Source: JAQVWU01 sp964628455
GTDB lineage: Bacteria > Bacillota > Clostridia > Oscillospirales > CAG-272
NCBI GenBank assembly: GCA_964628455.1
Contig: CAZVPD010000177.1
Location: 1-7,148 of the forward strand
Length of the DNA stretch: 7,148 nt
Direction: 5' to 3'
Position numbers and translations under genes: made by a program
In this document: positions 1-6,016 of the stretch, piece after piece
Layout of the letters: every line of letters begins with the position of its first letter
How positions within the stretch are numbered: position 1 is the first letter of the stretch
Notes under the pieces: model-generated
What the model was told of the DNA's origin: nothing
Database searches by the model: none
Seen by the model: only the letters and a program-made list of their open reading frames with translations

Positions 1-592
1 TAATAGTATACATGCTTTTCAGTTCAATTGCAAGGTCTTCGATCTTATTTGTCGAAATCGGATCGAGCGCGCTGGTCGGTTCGTCCATCAGCAGCACTTC
101 GGGCTCGACGGCCAGCGCTCTTGCGATGCAGAGGCGCTGCTGCTGCCCGCCCGAAAGTCCGAGCGCGTTTTTCTGCAGCCTGTCCTTCAACTCGTCCCAA
201 ATGGCCGCGGCGGTCAGCGAACGCTCGACGATATCGTCAAGCCCGGCCCGGCTTTTAATGCCGTGCGTCCTCGGCCCGTAGGCCACGTTGTCGTAGACGG
301 TCATCGGAAAGGGATTGGGCTTCTGAAAGACCATGCCGACACGCTTGCGGAGCATGTTGATATCCATGTTCCCGTAAATATCCTCGCCGTCCAGCAGCAC
401 GCGCCCTTCCGTCCTGCACCCTTCGATCAAGTCGTTCATCCGGTTCAGGGTTTTGAGAAAGGTCGATTTCCCGCAGCCGGACGGCCCGATGAAAGCGGTG
501 ATCTCGTTTGCCGGTATATTCAGGCCGACGCTTTTCAGAGCCTGAAAATTTCCGTAAAAAACATTCAGTTTTTCTATGTTGAACTTATCCAT
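1..592 (-). CDS. pstB: Phosphate ABC transporter ATP-binding protein PstB (3' end cut by window edge)
   Basis: This is the cytoplasmic ATPase subunit that drives phosphate import through PstC/PstA. The reading frame starts at ATG 592-590 and stays open to the left edge, giving 197 residues; the family is about 250, so roughly the last 50 are outside. Visible motifs are Walker A GPSGCGKST (residues 36-44), the Q-loop glutamine in VFQKPNPFP (about 90), the ABC signature LSGGQQQR (146-153), Walker B VLLMDEP (166-172) and the D-loop SALD (174-177). The N-terminal NVFYGNFQALK and the text around NPFPMTVYDNVAYGPR are typical of PstB rather than other ABC ATPases. It follows pstA after 9 bases. An AAAGGA sequence overlapping the pstA stop, 12 bases from the ATG, is a rather distant ribosome binding site, so translational coupling to pstA is likely. 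No key residue is missing in the visible part. Confidence 0.96.
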   Translation of the reverse strand, partial: MDKFNIEKLNVFYGNFQALKSVGLNIPANEITAFIGPSGCGKSTFLKTLNRMNDLIEGCRTEGRVLLDGEDIYGNMDINMLRKRVGMVFQKPNPFPMTVYDNVAYGPRTHGIKSRAGLDDIVERSLTAAAIWDELKDRLQKNALGLSGGQQQRLCIARALAVEPEVLLMDEPTSALDPISTNKIEDLAIELKSMYTI

Positions 593-601
593 TTGAGCGG
601 T

Positions 602-1411
602 TCATCCTTTCGAAATTCTGCGGGCGATAAAAGAGGAAAGCGCGTTGAGCCCTATGACAAGAACAAGAAGCACGACGGCGGTCGCGTAGGACCGGTCCGC
701 GTTGAATCCTTCTTTCCAGAGCGCGTAGNNNNNNNNNNTGCCCGTCAGGCTGTCGGGGATCTGCGCGACCGTTCCCGCCGTATAGATCAGCGCCGCCGTC
801 TCGCCGACGATCCTGCCGACCGAGAGCACGATGCCCGCCGTGATGCCGGGGACCGCGGAGGGAAGCACGATGCGGAAGACGGTCCTGAGCTTTCCAGCGC
901 CCAGGCCGAAACTTCCTTCGCGGTACATGTCGTCGACCGATTTCAGCGCTTCCTCTGTTGTCCGCATGATCAGGGGCAGGATCATGATCGAGAGGGTAAA
1001 CGCGCCCGCAAGCAGGGAATAGCCCCATCCGAGCGCCGATACAAACAGCAGGTAGCCGAACAGGCCGTAGACGACGGACGGGATGCCGGACAGCGTTTCG
1101 GCCGTCATGCGGACGACAGCCACCAGCCTGTTGCCCCGTCCCGCGTATTCGACAAGATAGATGGCCGCGCCGACCCCGAGCGGGACCGCGATCAGCAGCG
1201 AGAGCAGCGTCATGGTCAGCGTATTGACCAGAGCGGGGAACAGGGAAGCGTTTTCGCTTGTATAGACGGGGCTGAATAAATCAAGTGACAGGTGGGGTAC
1301 GCCCTTCCACAGGATATATCCGACGATGACAACAAGCGCCGAAACGGTGACCGCGGCCGCGGCCCAGACGATCGTTTTTAAAAAGACGGACTGAAGACGG
1401 GCTTTGTTCAT
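602..1411 (-). CDS. pstA: Phosphate ABC transporter permease PstA, interrupted by an N gap
   Basis: This is one of the two membrane subunits of the high-affinity phosphate importer. The protein has an N-terminal membrane helix (about residues 13-34), further hydrophobic segments, the PstA-like stretch ETLSGIPSVVYGLFGY (105-120), and the EAA-loop region EGSFGLGAGKLRTVFRIVLP (165-184) that docks on PstB. RIVGETAALIYTAGTVAQIP (200-219) and ATAVVLLVLVIGLNALSSF near the C terminus are typical of the clostridial PstA group. The start ATG 1411 overlaps the pstC stop as ATGA, with GGAGGG seven bases upstream. Ten N fall at residues 225-228. The frame is intact on both sides, so the gene is probably functional, but about nine residues rather than four are expected there by comparison with remembered homologues. 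The 269-residue length is therefore likely a slight underestimate. Confidence 0.95.
   Translation of the reverse strand: MNKARLQSVFLKTIVWAAAAVTVSALVVIVGYILWKGVPHLSLDLFSPVYTSENASLFPALVNTLTMTLLSLLIAVPLGVGAAIYLVEYAGRGNRLVAVVRMTAETLSGIPSVVYGLFGYLLFVSALGWGYSLLAGAFTLSIMILPLIMRTTEEALKSVDDMYREGSFGLGAGKLRTVFRIVLPSAVPGITAGIVLSVGRIVGETAALIYTAGTVAQIPDSLTGXXXXYALWKEGFNADRSYATAVVLLVLVIGLNALSSFIARRISKG
729..738. other. Assembly gap (10 N) inside pstA
   Basis: Ten undetermined bases lie within the pstA reading frame. The flanking part-codons read Ann after PDSLTG and nnC before YALWKEG on the coding strand. Both sides stay in the same frame at the written gap size, so the true length should be 10 plus a multiple of three if the gene is intact. 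This is sequence uncertainty, not a biological feature. Confidence 0.97.
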
Positions 1412-2259
1412 AGGTTCGCCCTCCTCTTGACAAGGGAAAAGGTCAGGTTGATGATCAGGATGAAGACAAAAAGGACGACCCCGGTCGCGATCAGCGCCTC
1501 GCGGTGCAGGTCGGCGGCGTATCCCATTTCGATGACGATATTGGCTGTCAGCGTGCGCAGACCTTTGAGGAGTCCCTGCGGGATGACCGCCTGATTGCCG
1601 GCGACCATAATGACGGCCATCGTCTCGCCGATCGCCCTGCCGACGCCCAGGATCACGCCCGCCATAACGCCCGATTTCGCCGCGGGCAGCACGGAAAAGA
1701 ACACGCTGCGCTCATGGCTGGCCCCGAGCGCCAGCGAACCCTCGTAATAGCTGTCCGGAACCGCCCTGACCGCCGCCTCTGAGACGCCGATGACGGTCGG
1801 CAGGATCATGATGCCGAGTACGAGCGATGCCGCGAGCATGCTCGCACCGCTCCCTCCGAACGTATTGCGGATGGCCGGAACGATGACCATAAGGCCGAAA
1901 AAGCCGTATACGACCGACGGGATGCCCGCGAGCAGATTGATGGCCGGCTTGAGGAGCGCGTAGAGTCTTTTGGGGCAGAAGCGCGCGAGAAAGACCGCCG
2001 TCAGGATGCCGACCGGCACGCCGAGAAGCACCGCTCCCGCCGTAACGTAGATGCTTCCGAGGATCATAGGGAATATGCCGAAAATTCCGTTTGTCGGCTT
2101 CCATACGGTTCCCGTCAGAAATTTCAAAACTCCGATTTTTCCGATCGCCGCAAAGCCGTTTGCAAACAGAAACAGGCAGATCAGAGCCACCGCGAGCACC
2201 GATATGCATGCCGAGAACAGAAACACGGCGCGCATGACCGCTTCCTTGTATTTTTTCAT
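1408..2259 (-). CDS. pstC: Phosphate ABC transporter permease PstC
   Basis: This is the partner permease of PstA in the phosphate importer, acting in the cytoplasmic membrane. The 283-residue protein has a first membrane helix at about 10-33, then hydrophobic segments near 62-92, 106-129, 141-160, 196-221 and 255-276. Family marks are LKFLTGTVWKPTNGIFGIFPMILGS (about 45-69), LLAGIPSVVYGFFGL (109-123), the EAA-loop region EGSLALGASHERSVFFSVLP (173-192) and GRAIGETMAVIMVAGN (207-222). Length is normal for the family. The ATG at 2259 has AAGGA about eight bases upstream. It lies 97 bases after pstS and overlaps pstA by four bases (ATGA), which implies translational coupling and equal dosage of the two permeases. 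Nothing looks damaged. Confidence 0.97.
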   Translation of the reverse strand: MKKYKEAVMRAVFLFSACISVLAVALICLFLFANGFAAIGKIGVLKFLTGTVWKPTNGIFGIFPMILGSIYVTAGAVLLGVPVGILTAVFLARFCPKRLYALLKPAINLLAGIPSVVYGFFGLMVIVPAIRNTFGGSGASMLAASLVLGIMILPTVIGVSEAAVRAVPDSYYEGSLALGASHERSVFFSVLPAAKSGVMAGVILGVGRAIGETMAVIMVAGNQAVIPQGLLKGLRTLTANIVIEMGYAADLHREALIATGVVLFVFILIINLTFSLVKRRANL

Positions 2260-2311
2260 AGCGTTTTCCTTTTTTAGATCAGCTTTGGCAGGATGCTTTT
2301 ACAGCACAGAA

Positions 2312-2335
2312 GGCAAAAGAGATCTCCTCTTTGCC
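2312..2335 (-). promoter_or_regulatory. Hairpin in the pstS-pstC intergenic region
   Basis: On the transcribed strand GGCAAAGAG and CTC-T-TTTGCC form nine base pairs with a one-base bulge around a five-base loop (GAGAT). No T-run follows in the direction of transcription, so it is not a standard intrinsic terminator. Placed just after pstS, it could protect the 3' end of a processed pstS mRNA so that the binding protein is made in excess of the permeases. That role is inference, supported by the known excess of binding-protein transcript in other pst operons. Confidence 0.5.
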
Positions 2336-2356
2336 GCTGTTTTGTTCTTTTATCGG

Positions 2357-3235
2357 TCAGCCGAGTATTTCGGACCAGTTTGTGATGACGCCCGTGTAAA
2401 TATCTTTTACCTGCTGAACGGTGAGTTCTTCGGCCGTGTTGGCGGGATGGACGATGACGGCAAGTCCGTCCAGCGCTATGACGGTGGGTACAAGTCCCGC
2501 TTCGAGTTCGCTGTCCTTAAGTTCGCGCGAGGCCATTCCGATGTCGCAGATACCCTCGATCGCGCTGTTCATGCCCGTGGTGGAGTCGCTCTGCTGAACT
2601 TCGACGGTCGCGTTTGTATTGACCAGCAGATAGGCCTCCCTCAGTTTTTCCATAAGAGGGCTGACAGACGATGAACCCGCCACGACGATTTTACCCGACG
2701 GTTTGGCACCCGCGTATGCCGCGGTACCGGATACCGCTATATACCCCATATCTTCAGCGACGGCCTGACCTTCGGCAGACAGGATAAAATCGACGAAGTC
2801 CTGCGCAGGTGCGGACATGCCGGTTTTTGAGGCGATGTTGAACGGACGGGAAATTTTGTATACGCCGTTCTTGATGTTCTCCACGGTCGCTTCGGCGCCG
2901 TCGATTTTCAGCGCTTTGACGGTGTCGTTCATCGCTCCGAGCGAAACATAACCGATCGAATTCTGATTGGAAGCCACGCCTGTCAGCACAAGTCCGGTGC
3001 TGTCGTTGATGTCGGCCGTCGCGACGGTTTTGTCAATTTTATTGCCGTACGCGTCTTTTTCCTCGATTCCGAACAGTTCGATAAACGCGCCTCTGGTGCC
3101 CGAACCTTCTTCGCGCGAGATGACCGTGATGTCGCCTGCCGGGTCGAATCCGCCGGCGCCGCATCCGGCGAGAACTGCCGTCAGCAAAAGACCCGTGACG
3201 GCCGCGAGTATGATCTTTCCGGTATTCTTTTTCAT
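2357..3235 (-). CDS. pstS: Phosphate-binding lipoprotein PstS, circularly permuted form
   Basis: This is the extracytoplasmic phosphate receptor of the Pst importer. Residues 1-25 form a lipoprotein signal: MKKN, a hydrophobic run, then the lipobox LAGC with Cys25 as the lipidated residue. The mature protein has the two PstS halves in swapped order. Residues 36-160 match the usual C-terminal half (ITVISREEGSGTRGAF, then IGYVSLG, then KNGVYKISRPFNI, then DFVDFILSAEGQ). Residues 181-292 match the usual N-terminal half (GKIVVAGSSSVSPLMEKL, then DSTTGMNSAIEG, then CDIGMASRELKDSEL, then TVIALDGLAVIVHPAN, ending ITNWSEILG). Both phosphate-loop regions are kept, so binding should be retained. An ATG at 3244 would touch the AAAGGA ribosome site; the ATG at 3235 has eight-base spacing and is preferred. 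It is the first gene of the operon, behind a PhoP-type promoter. The total of 292 residues is normal for PstS. Confidence 0.93.
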   Translation of the reverse strand: MKKNTGKIILAAVTGLLLTAVLAGCGAGGFDPAGDITVISREEGSGTRGAFIELFGIEEKDAYGNKIDKTVATADINDSTGLVLTGVASNQNSIGYVSLGAMNDTVKALKIDGAEATVENIKNGVYKISRPFNIASKTGMSAPAQDFVDFILSAEGQAVAEDMGYIAVSGTAAYAGAKPSGKIVVAGSSSVSPLMEKLREAYLLVNTNATVEVQQSDSTTGMNSAIEGICDIGMASRELKDSELEAGLVPTVIALDGLAVIVHPANTAEELTVQQVKDIYTGVITNWSEILG

Positions 3236-3291
3236 TCTTTTCATCCTTTATTCTCCGTTTCATGATTGATTCTTTATCTTACAAAAACATC

Positions 3292-3347
3292 ATAATACTT
3301 TTAAGTAAAATCGAAAAGTCTCTTTGTGTAAAATCGGTGTAAAATCG
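3292..3347 (-). promoter_or_regulatory. PhoP-type (PHO box) promoter of the pst operon
   Basis: Read on the coding strand, CGATTTTACAC occurs twice in perfect tandem (3347-3337 and 3336-3326), so TTTACA cores repeat every 11 bases. A third copy, CGATTTTACTT, lies at 3313-3303, 23 bases further on, close to two more turns. A degenerate AGACTT sits at the intermediate position. Six bases after the third copy is a -10 candidate TATTAT (3297-3292), and no good -35 hexamer is present, as expected for an activator-dependent promoter. Gram-positive PhoP is known to bind TT(A/T/C)ACA repeats spaced by about five bases. The leader to the pstS start is about 50 bases. Activation under phosphate limitation is inferred. 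Confidence 0.78.
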
Positions 3348-3360
3348 TATTTTCAAAACT

Positions 3361-4560
3361 TTAATAGCCGCGCGGCTGTGTATCGAGCAGAAAATCGACG
3401 ATATTCATCTGCCTGATGCCGTCTTCTGCCATCGGAAACTCATCTGCAGACAAGATCAATTTCGGATAATGGTCGTTGACTTTTTTCAGCGGAGTGATTT
3501 CCCGTTCAAAAACAGCCGGGTCGAGGATGCTTGCAGCGACCTGAATATAAATTTTTTCGTTTCCCGAAACGGCGATAAAATCGATCTCCCTGTCATCTAT
3601 TTTGCCGATACTTACGGCATAACCGCGGCGGATGAGTTCGAGATAGACGATGTTCTCGAGGATATGGCCGATATCCGTGTTTTTATCTCCGAGCAGCAGG
3701 CGGCGCAGGCTTATATCGACAAGATAATATTTTTCAAGCGATTTCAGATGATGCCTGCCCTTGACATCATAACGGCCCGTTTTAAATAAAATAAAGGATT
3801 CGGTCAGTGCTTCAATATAGTTTTCCACGGTGACCGATGTGGTTTTCCGCCCGTATGATGTCAGTGTGTCGGCGATCTTTTTGGAAGACAGCGTGCTGCC
3901 TATATTATCGAAGAGAAATTTTACGACGCTTTCAAGCAGTAAGACATCGCCGATCCGTTTTCTCGCGGCGATGTCTTTGAGCAGAACAGTATTGTAAATT
4001 CCCGTCAGGTAATCCCTGCGGACAGCATCATCCGTTATGACAGCTGCATAGGGGAAACCTCCGTTTTTATAATATGCAATCCAGGCTTCCCGTTTATCAC
4101 CGCCGGTCAGTTCCCGGTATTCCGAAAATGAAAGAGGCAGCAGACTGATCTCGATGTATCTGCCGGAAAGAAGCGTGGAAAGTTCGCCGGAAAGCAGACG
4201 GGCGTTTGAACCAGTGATATATAAATCAACATTTTCTCTGATAAAAAGACTGTCCGCAGTCTTCTGAAACTCCGGTACATTCTGTATTTCATCCAAAAAA
4301 ACATAGGTCATTCTGCCGGGAACAAGGCGTTCCGTGACATACTCATGGAGTTTTTTGTAATCAAGGAGATATTCGTTTTCGATATCTTCAAAATTCAGAG
4401 ATATGATCTGCTTTTCCTCTGTTCCGCATTCTTTGAGATAATCGCGGAACATCAGCAGCAGTGTGGATTTGCCGCAGCGCCGGACACCGGTGATCACTTT
4501 GATTATTTTCATATCTTTGACTTTTTTAAGCTTTTCCATATATTGTTTTCTCTCAACCAT
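3361..4560 (-). CDS. AAA_14/DUF4143-type ATPase
   Basis: This 399-residue protein has the layout of the widespread bacterial and archaeal ATPase family with an N-terminal AAA_14 domain and a C-terminal DUF4143 domain, whose cellular role is not settled. Walker A is GVRRCGKST (25-33), Walker B is YVFLDEIQ (86-93), TGSNA (116-120) fits sensor 1, and LLSGRY (130-135) carries the arginine expected of the family. The C-terminal part has HILENIVYLELIRRGY (299-314) and EIDFIAVSGNEKIYIQVA (325-342), which resembles a nuclease-like beta-hairpin with the catalytic pattern incomplete (Q in place of E before the second hydrophobic strand). The start has AGGAGG eight bases upstream. It is monocistronic by spacing, and no terminator is visible before the pst promoter, so read-through into pstS is possible. 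Sampled 60-base lines show GC as low as 35%, against up to 70% in pst, suggesting a separate origin. Confidence 0.9.
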   Translation of the reverse strand: MVERKQYMEKLKKVKDMKIIKVITGVRRCGKSTLLLMFRDYLKECGTEEKQIISLNFEDIENEYLLDYKKLHEYVTERLVPGRMTYVFLDEIQNVPEFQKTADSLFIRENVDLYITGSNARLLSGELSTLLSGRYIEISLLPLSFSEYRELTGGDKREAWIAYYKNGGFPYAAVITDDAVRRDYLTGIYNTVLLKDIAARKRIGDVLLLESVVKFLFDNIGSTLSSKKIADTLTSYGRKTTSVTVENYIEALTESFILFKTGRYDVKGRHHLKSLEKYYLVDISLRRLLLGDKNTDIGHILENIVYLELIRRGYAVSIGKIDDREIDFIAVSGNEKIYIQVAASILDPAVFEREITPLKKVNDHYPKLILSADEFPMAEDGIRQMNIVDFLLDTQPRGY

Positions 4561-4584
4561 TGACTGCGCCTCCTCTTTTATCTT

Positions 4585-4613
4585 ATCCTAACATAAAAAG
4601 TATCGAAAATCAA
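4585..4613 (-). promoter_or_regulatory. Candidate promoter of the DUF4143 ATPase gene
   Basis: On the minus strand TTGATT (4613-4608) is followed after 17 bases by TAGGAT (4590-4585), which is preceded by TGT, giving an extended -10. The leader would be only about 18 bases and would include the AGGAGG site at 4574-4569. The -10 matches the consensus at only four positions, so this is a reasonable but not strong call. Confidence 0.45.
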
Positions 4614-4614
4614 G

Positions 4615-4653
4615 AAGTTTTTATATTACGACATAAAAACTTACGGTTTTTAT
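4615..4653. repeat. Alternating inverted repeats upstream of the ATPase promoter
   Basis: Three copies of the octamer GTTTTTAT occur in alternating orientation: forward at 4617-4624, reversed at 4633-4640, forward at 4646-4653. The first pair extends to perfect 10-base arms (AAGTTTTTAT / ATAAAAACTT) around eight bases. The second pair has 8-base arms around TTACG. They end one base from the -35 candidate of the ATPase gene, a position suited to an operator, but AT-rich symmetry could also be chance. Confidence 0.55.
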
Positions 4654-4670
4654 CCGGTTATTATACCGGA
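4653..4670. repeat. Short GC-rich inverted repeat (TCCGGT / ACCGGA)
   Basis: Six-base arms TCCGGT and ACCGGA enclose TATTAT, directly next to the alternating GTTTTTAT repeats. As RNA it could form a small hairpin on either strand. No T-run follows on either strand, so it is not called a terminator. Confidence 0.45.
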
Positions 4671-4694
4671 GATCATATTCCGGGCAGCCGCGCG

Positions 4695-4718
4695 TCCGCG
4701 CTTAAAAAAATCCGCGGA
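4695..4718. repeat. Inverted repeat TCCGCG / CGCGGA around an A/T tract
   Basis: Six-base arms TCCGCG (4695-4700) and CGCGGA (4713-4718) enclose a 12-base loop containing seven A on the plus strand. It lies between the toroid gene's stop and the ATPase promoter. The T-run on the minus strand is inside the loop, not after the stem, which argues against a standard terminator. From here to the stop at 4816 I see nothing else definite. Confidence 0.35.
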
Positions 4719-4815
4719 AACAGACATTCCCAAAGGCTTGTTTGAGCGGTGTTTTCTTATCCGGGATTTATACGGCGGCCGGTAAATAAGGTTTACGCAT
4801 TTTCAAACGCAGACG

Positions 4816-5838
4816 TCAGCACGGCGCGGGTGTCCGACAGTATCGTTTCAGCACCCTCATCGCCCTGAGCGTTATCCATTTGCAAGGCTCGTTTGCACGC
4901 GTGAACGGAACGAGCAGACGGTCGCTGTTATAAGTGTTTTCCGCTTTCCACCGGCCTTCATCGTCCTGCTTTGCGGCGACAAGATTTACGGCTTCGTCCA
5001 TGCGGCTGTCATGAATACCCAGTCCGGTCAGGATATCCAGTATTTCCAGTATATCCGTCTGATACATCAAAGGGAATCCGAATTTCAGCCATCCCGGTTT
5101 TGATGTCCGCTTCAGGTCGCGGCTGCGTTTGTAAATATGGTGGATCAGCATAAATTCCGCTGCCTTCTTTATTGTTTCACTGATCTCTTTTGTCCTTTTT
5201 TCGGCCGGAACGGCACTCAGTCCTTTGAGTGCCTTGACCACGCCCATATGACAGGTGTGTGAACCCCAGCACATTTCAAAACGGTCATACGGCGGGACCT
5301 GCGGGTCATCCGCCGCGCCGTCATTGAAGCGCATAAACTTGCCGATCCAGCCGAGGGCCTTCTCCAGCCGAGGGTCTCCGGCATAACCGAAACGGAGAAG
5401 GCTCCACACCATATTGCCTGTCAGGCACGGCAGCACTTCCGTTATCCTTCCGCCGCCGGTTCTCGCGGCCGAATTCATCGCAAAACCGCCGTCCTGACTT
5501 TCCTGCGAGTTTTCAAGCATATATTCGCACTGCTCCCGGATCTGCGGCACAGCCTGAGCCCCGCATTCCGCGAGTGCGATCAGCGACCAGACAAACCCTT
5601 TGTATTTCATGGTATAAAACCGCGGCATAGCCTGCAGATAGTCCGGTTCCGCCTGTTTTTCGAGAATGAGGGGCACGATGCCTGTCCGCATGATCTCGCG
5701 GCGGGCGTCCCGGACTTCGGAATCATCCTCCGGCTTGTCCAGGAGATCTTTCAATGCGAAATATCTTACGGATGGATTGTCTTTCTCCAGCAGCCAGCCT
5801 GTCGGGTCCGCCTTCGGGAAATCATTCCGGTCGCTCAT
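4816..5838 (-). CDS. Predicted alpha/alpha-toroid protein (prenyltransferase/squalene-cyclase-like fold)
   Basis: This 340-residue protein, with no signal peptide or membrane helix, belongs by its pattern to a poorly studied family of terpenoid-cyclase/prenyltransferase-like toroid proteins; relatives are sometimes loosely labelled as nitrogen fixation proteins. It opens with DPTGWLLEKDNPSVRYFALKDLL (11-33), a conserved family start. It then shows repeated helix-pair units with small aromatic motifs: FVWSLIALAECG (82-93), SQDGGFA (114-120), CLTGNMVWSLLRFGY (138-152), CWGSHTCHMGVVKALKGLS (190-208), DILEILDILTGLG (262-274) and KQDDEGRW (290-297). The last resembles the QW motif of squalene cyclases. 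Cys138, Cys190, His194, Cys196 and His197 could bind a metal, but this is a guess. The start has AGGAGG seven bases upstream and lies behind a strong promoter, so the gene is its own unit. Substrate and function are unknown. Confidence 0.82.
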   Translation of the reverse strand: MSDRNDFPKADPTGWLLEKDNPSVRYFALKDLLDKPEDDSEVRDARREIMRTGIVPLILEKQAEPDYLQAMPRFYTMKYKGFVWSLIALAECGAQAVPQIREQCEYMLENSQESQDGGFAMNSAARTGGGRITEVLPCLTGNMVWSLLRFGYAGDPRLEKALGWIGKFMRFNDGAADDPQVPPYDRFEMCWGSHTCHMGVVKALKGLSAVPAEKRTKEISETIKKAAEFMLIHHIYKRSRDLKRTSKPGWLKFGFPLMYQTDILEILDILTGLGIHDSRMDEAVNLVAAKQDDEGRWKAENTYNSDRLLVPFTRANEPCKWITLRAMRVLKRYCRTPAPC

Positions 5839-5889
5839 ACCCGTTCCTCCTGTAAAAACAATATAAAATCAAAAAAACATTCTGTATAC

Positions 5890-5918
5890 AAAATAGCACG
5901 GAATCCGCTTTTTGTCAA
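5890..5918 (-). promoter_or_regulatory. Sigma-A-like promoter of the toroid gene
   Basis: On the minus strand a consensus -35 TTGACA (5918-5913) is followed by a 17-base spacer and the -10 candidate TATTTT (5895-5890), preceded by TGC, which makes it an extended -10. It is 50 bases upstream of the start codon, and the leader carries AGGAGG. The exact -35 and ideal spacing make this the clearest housekeeping-type promoter in the window. Confidence 0.8.
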
Positions 5919-5987
5919 GGAAGAGAGCAAAGGAAAAGGATGTCCGGGGATCTTCGTTTTCTCTCGGGCAGAGACCTGTGCCGGCAT

Positions 5988-6016
5988 AAAAAAAGCAGCC
6001 GTCCTCAAACGGCTGC
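5988..6016 (-). terminator. Intrinsic terminator of the hydrolase transcript, overlapping its 3' end
   Basis: On the minus strand GCAGCCGT and ACGGCTGC form a perfect 8-base-pair stem around the loop TTGAGG, followed immediately by seven T. The upstream arm encodes the last residues of the hydrolase, and its TGA stop lies in the loop. It separates the hydrolase operon from the toroid gene's promoter. Confidence 0.94.

Noticed and set aside
263..1279. Plus-strand open frame of 338 codons across the pstB/pstA region
   Set aside because: It is antisense to two certain genes, is rich in Arg, Asp, His and Gln as expected of a shadow frame in GC-rich DNA, runs through the N gap and has no homologous motif.
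2051..2674. Plus-strand open frame of 207 codons
   Set aside because: It lies opposite the pstC start and pstS end, shows no domain, and lacks a convincing ribosome binding site.
3239..3244. pstS start at the upstream ATG (3244)
   Set aside because: AAAGGATG leaves no spacing between the ribosome binding site and this ATG, while the ATG at 3235 has eight bases.
4700..4740. Possible terminator after the toroid gene (TTTCCGCGG followed by seven T on the minus strand)
   Set aside because: The only stem that ends at the T-run is four weak pairs or a loop-less palindrome, so it does not meet the usual intrinsic terminator shape.
4560..4745. Plus-strand open frame of 61 codons in the ATPase upstream region
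   Set aside because: No clear ribosome binding site, no recognisable protein pattern, and it runs through the inverted repeats and the reverse-strand promoter.
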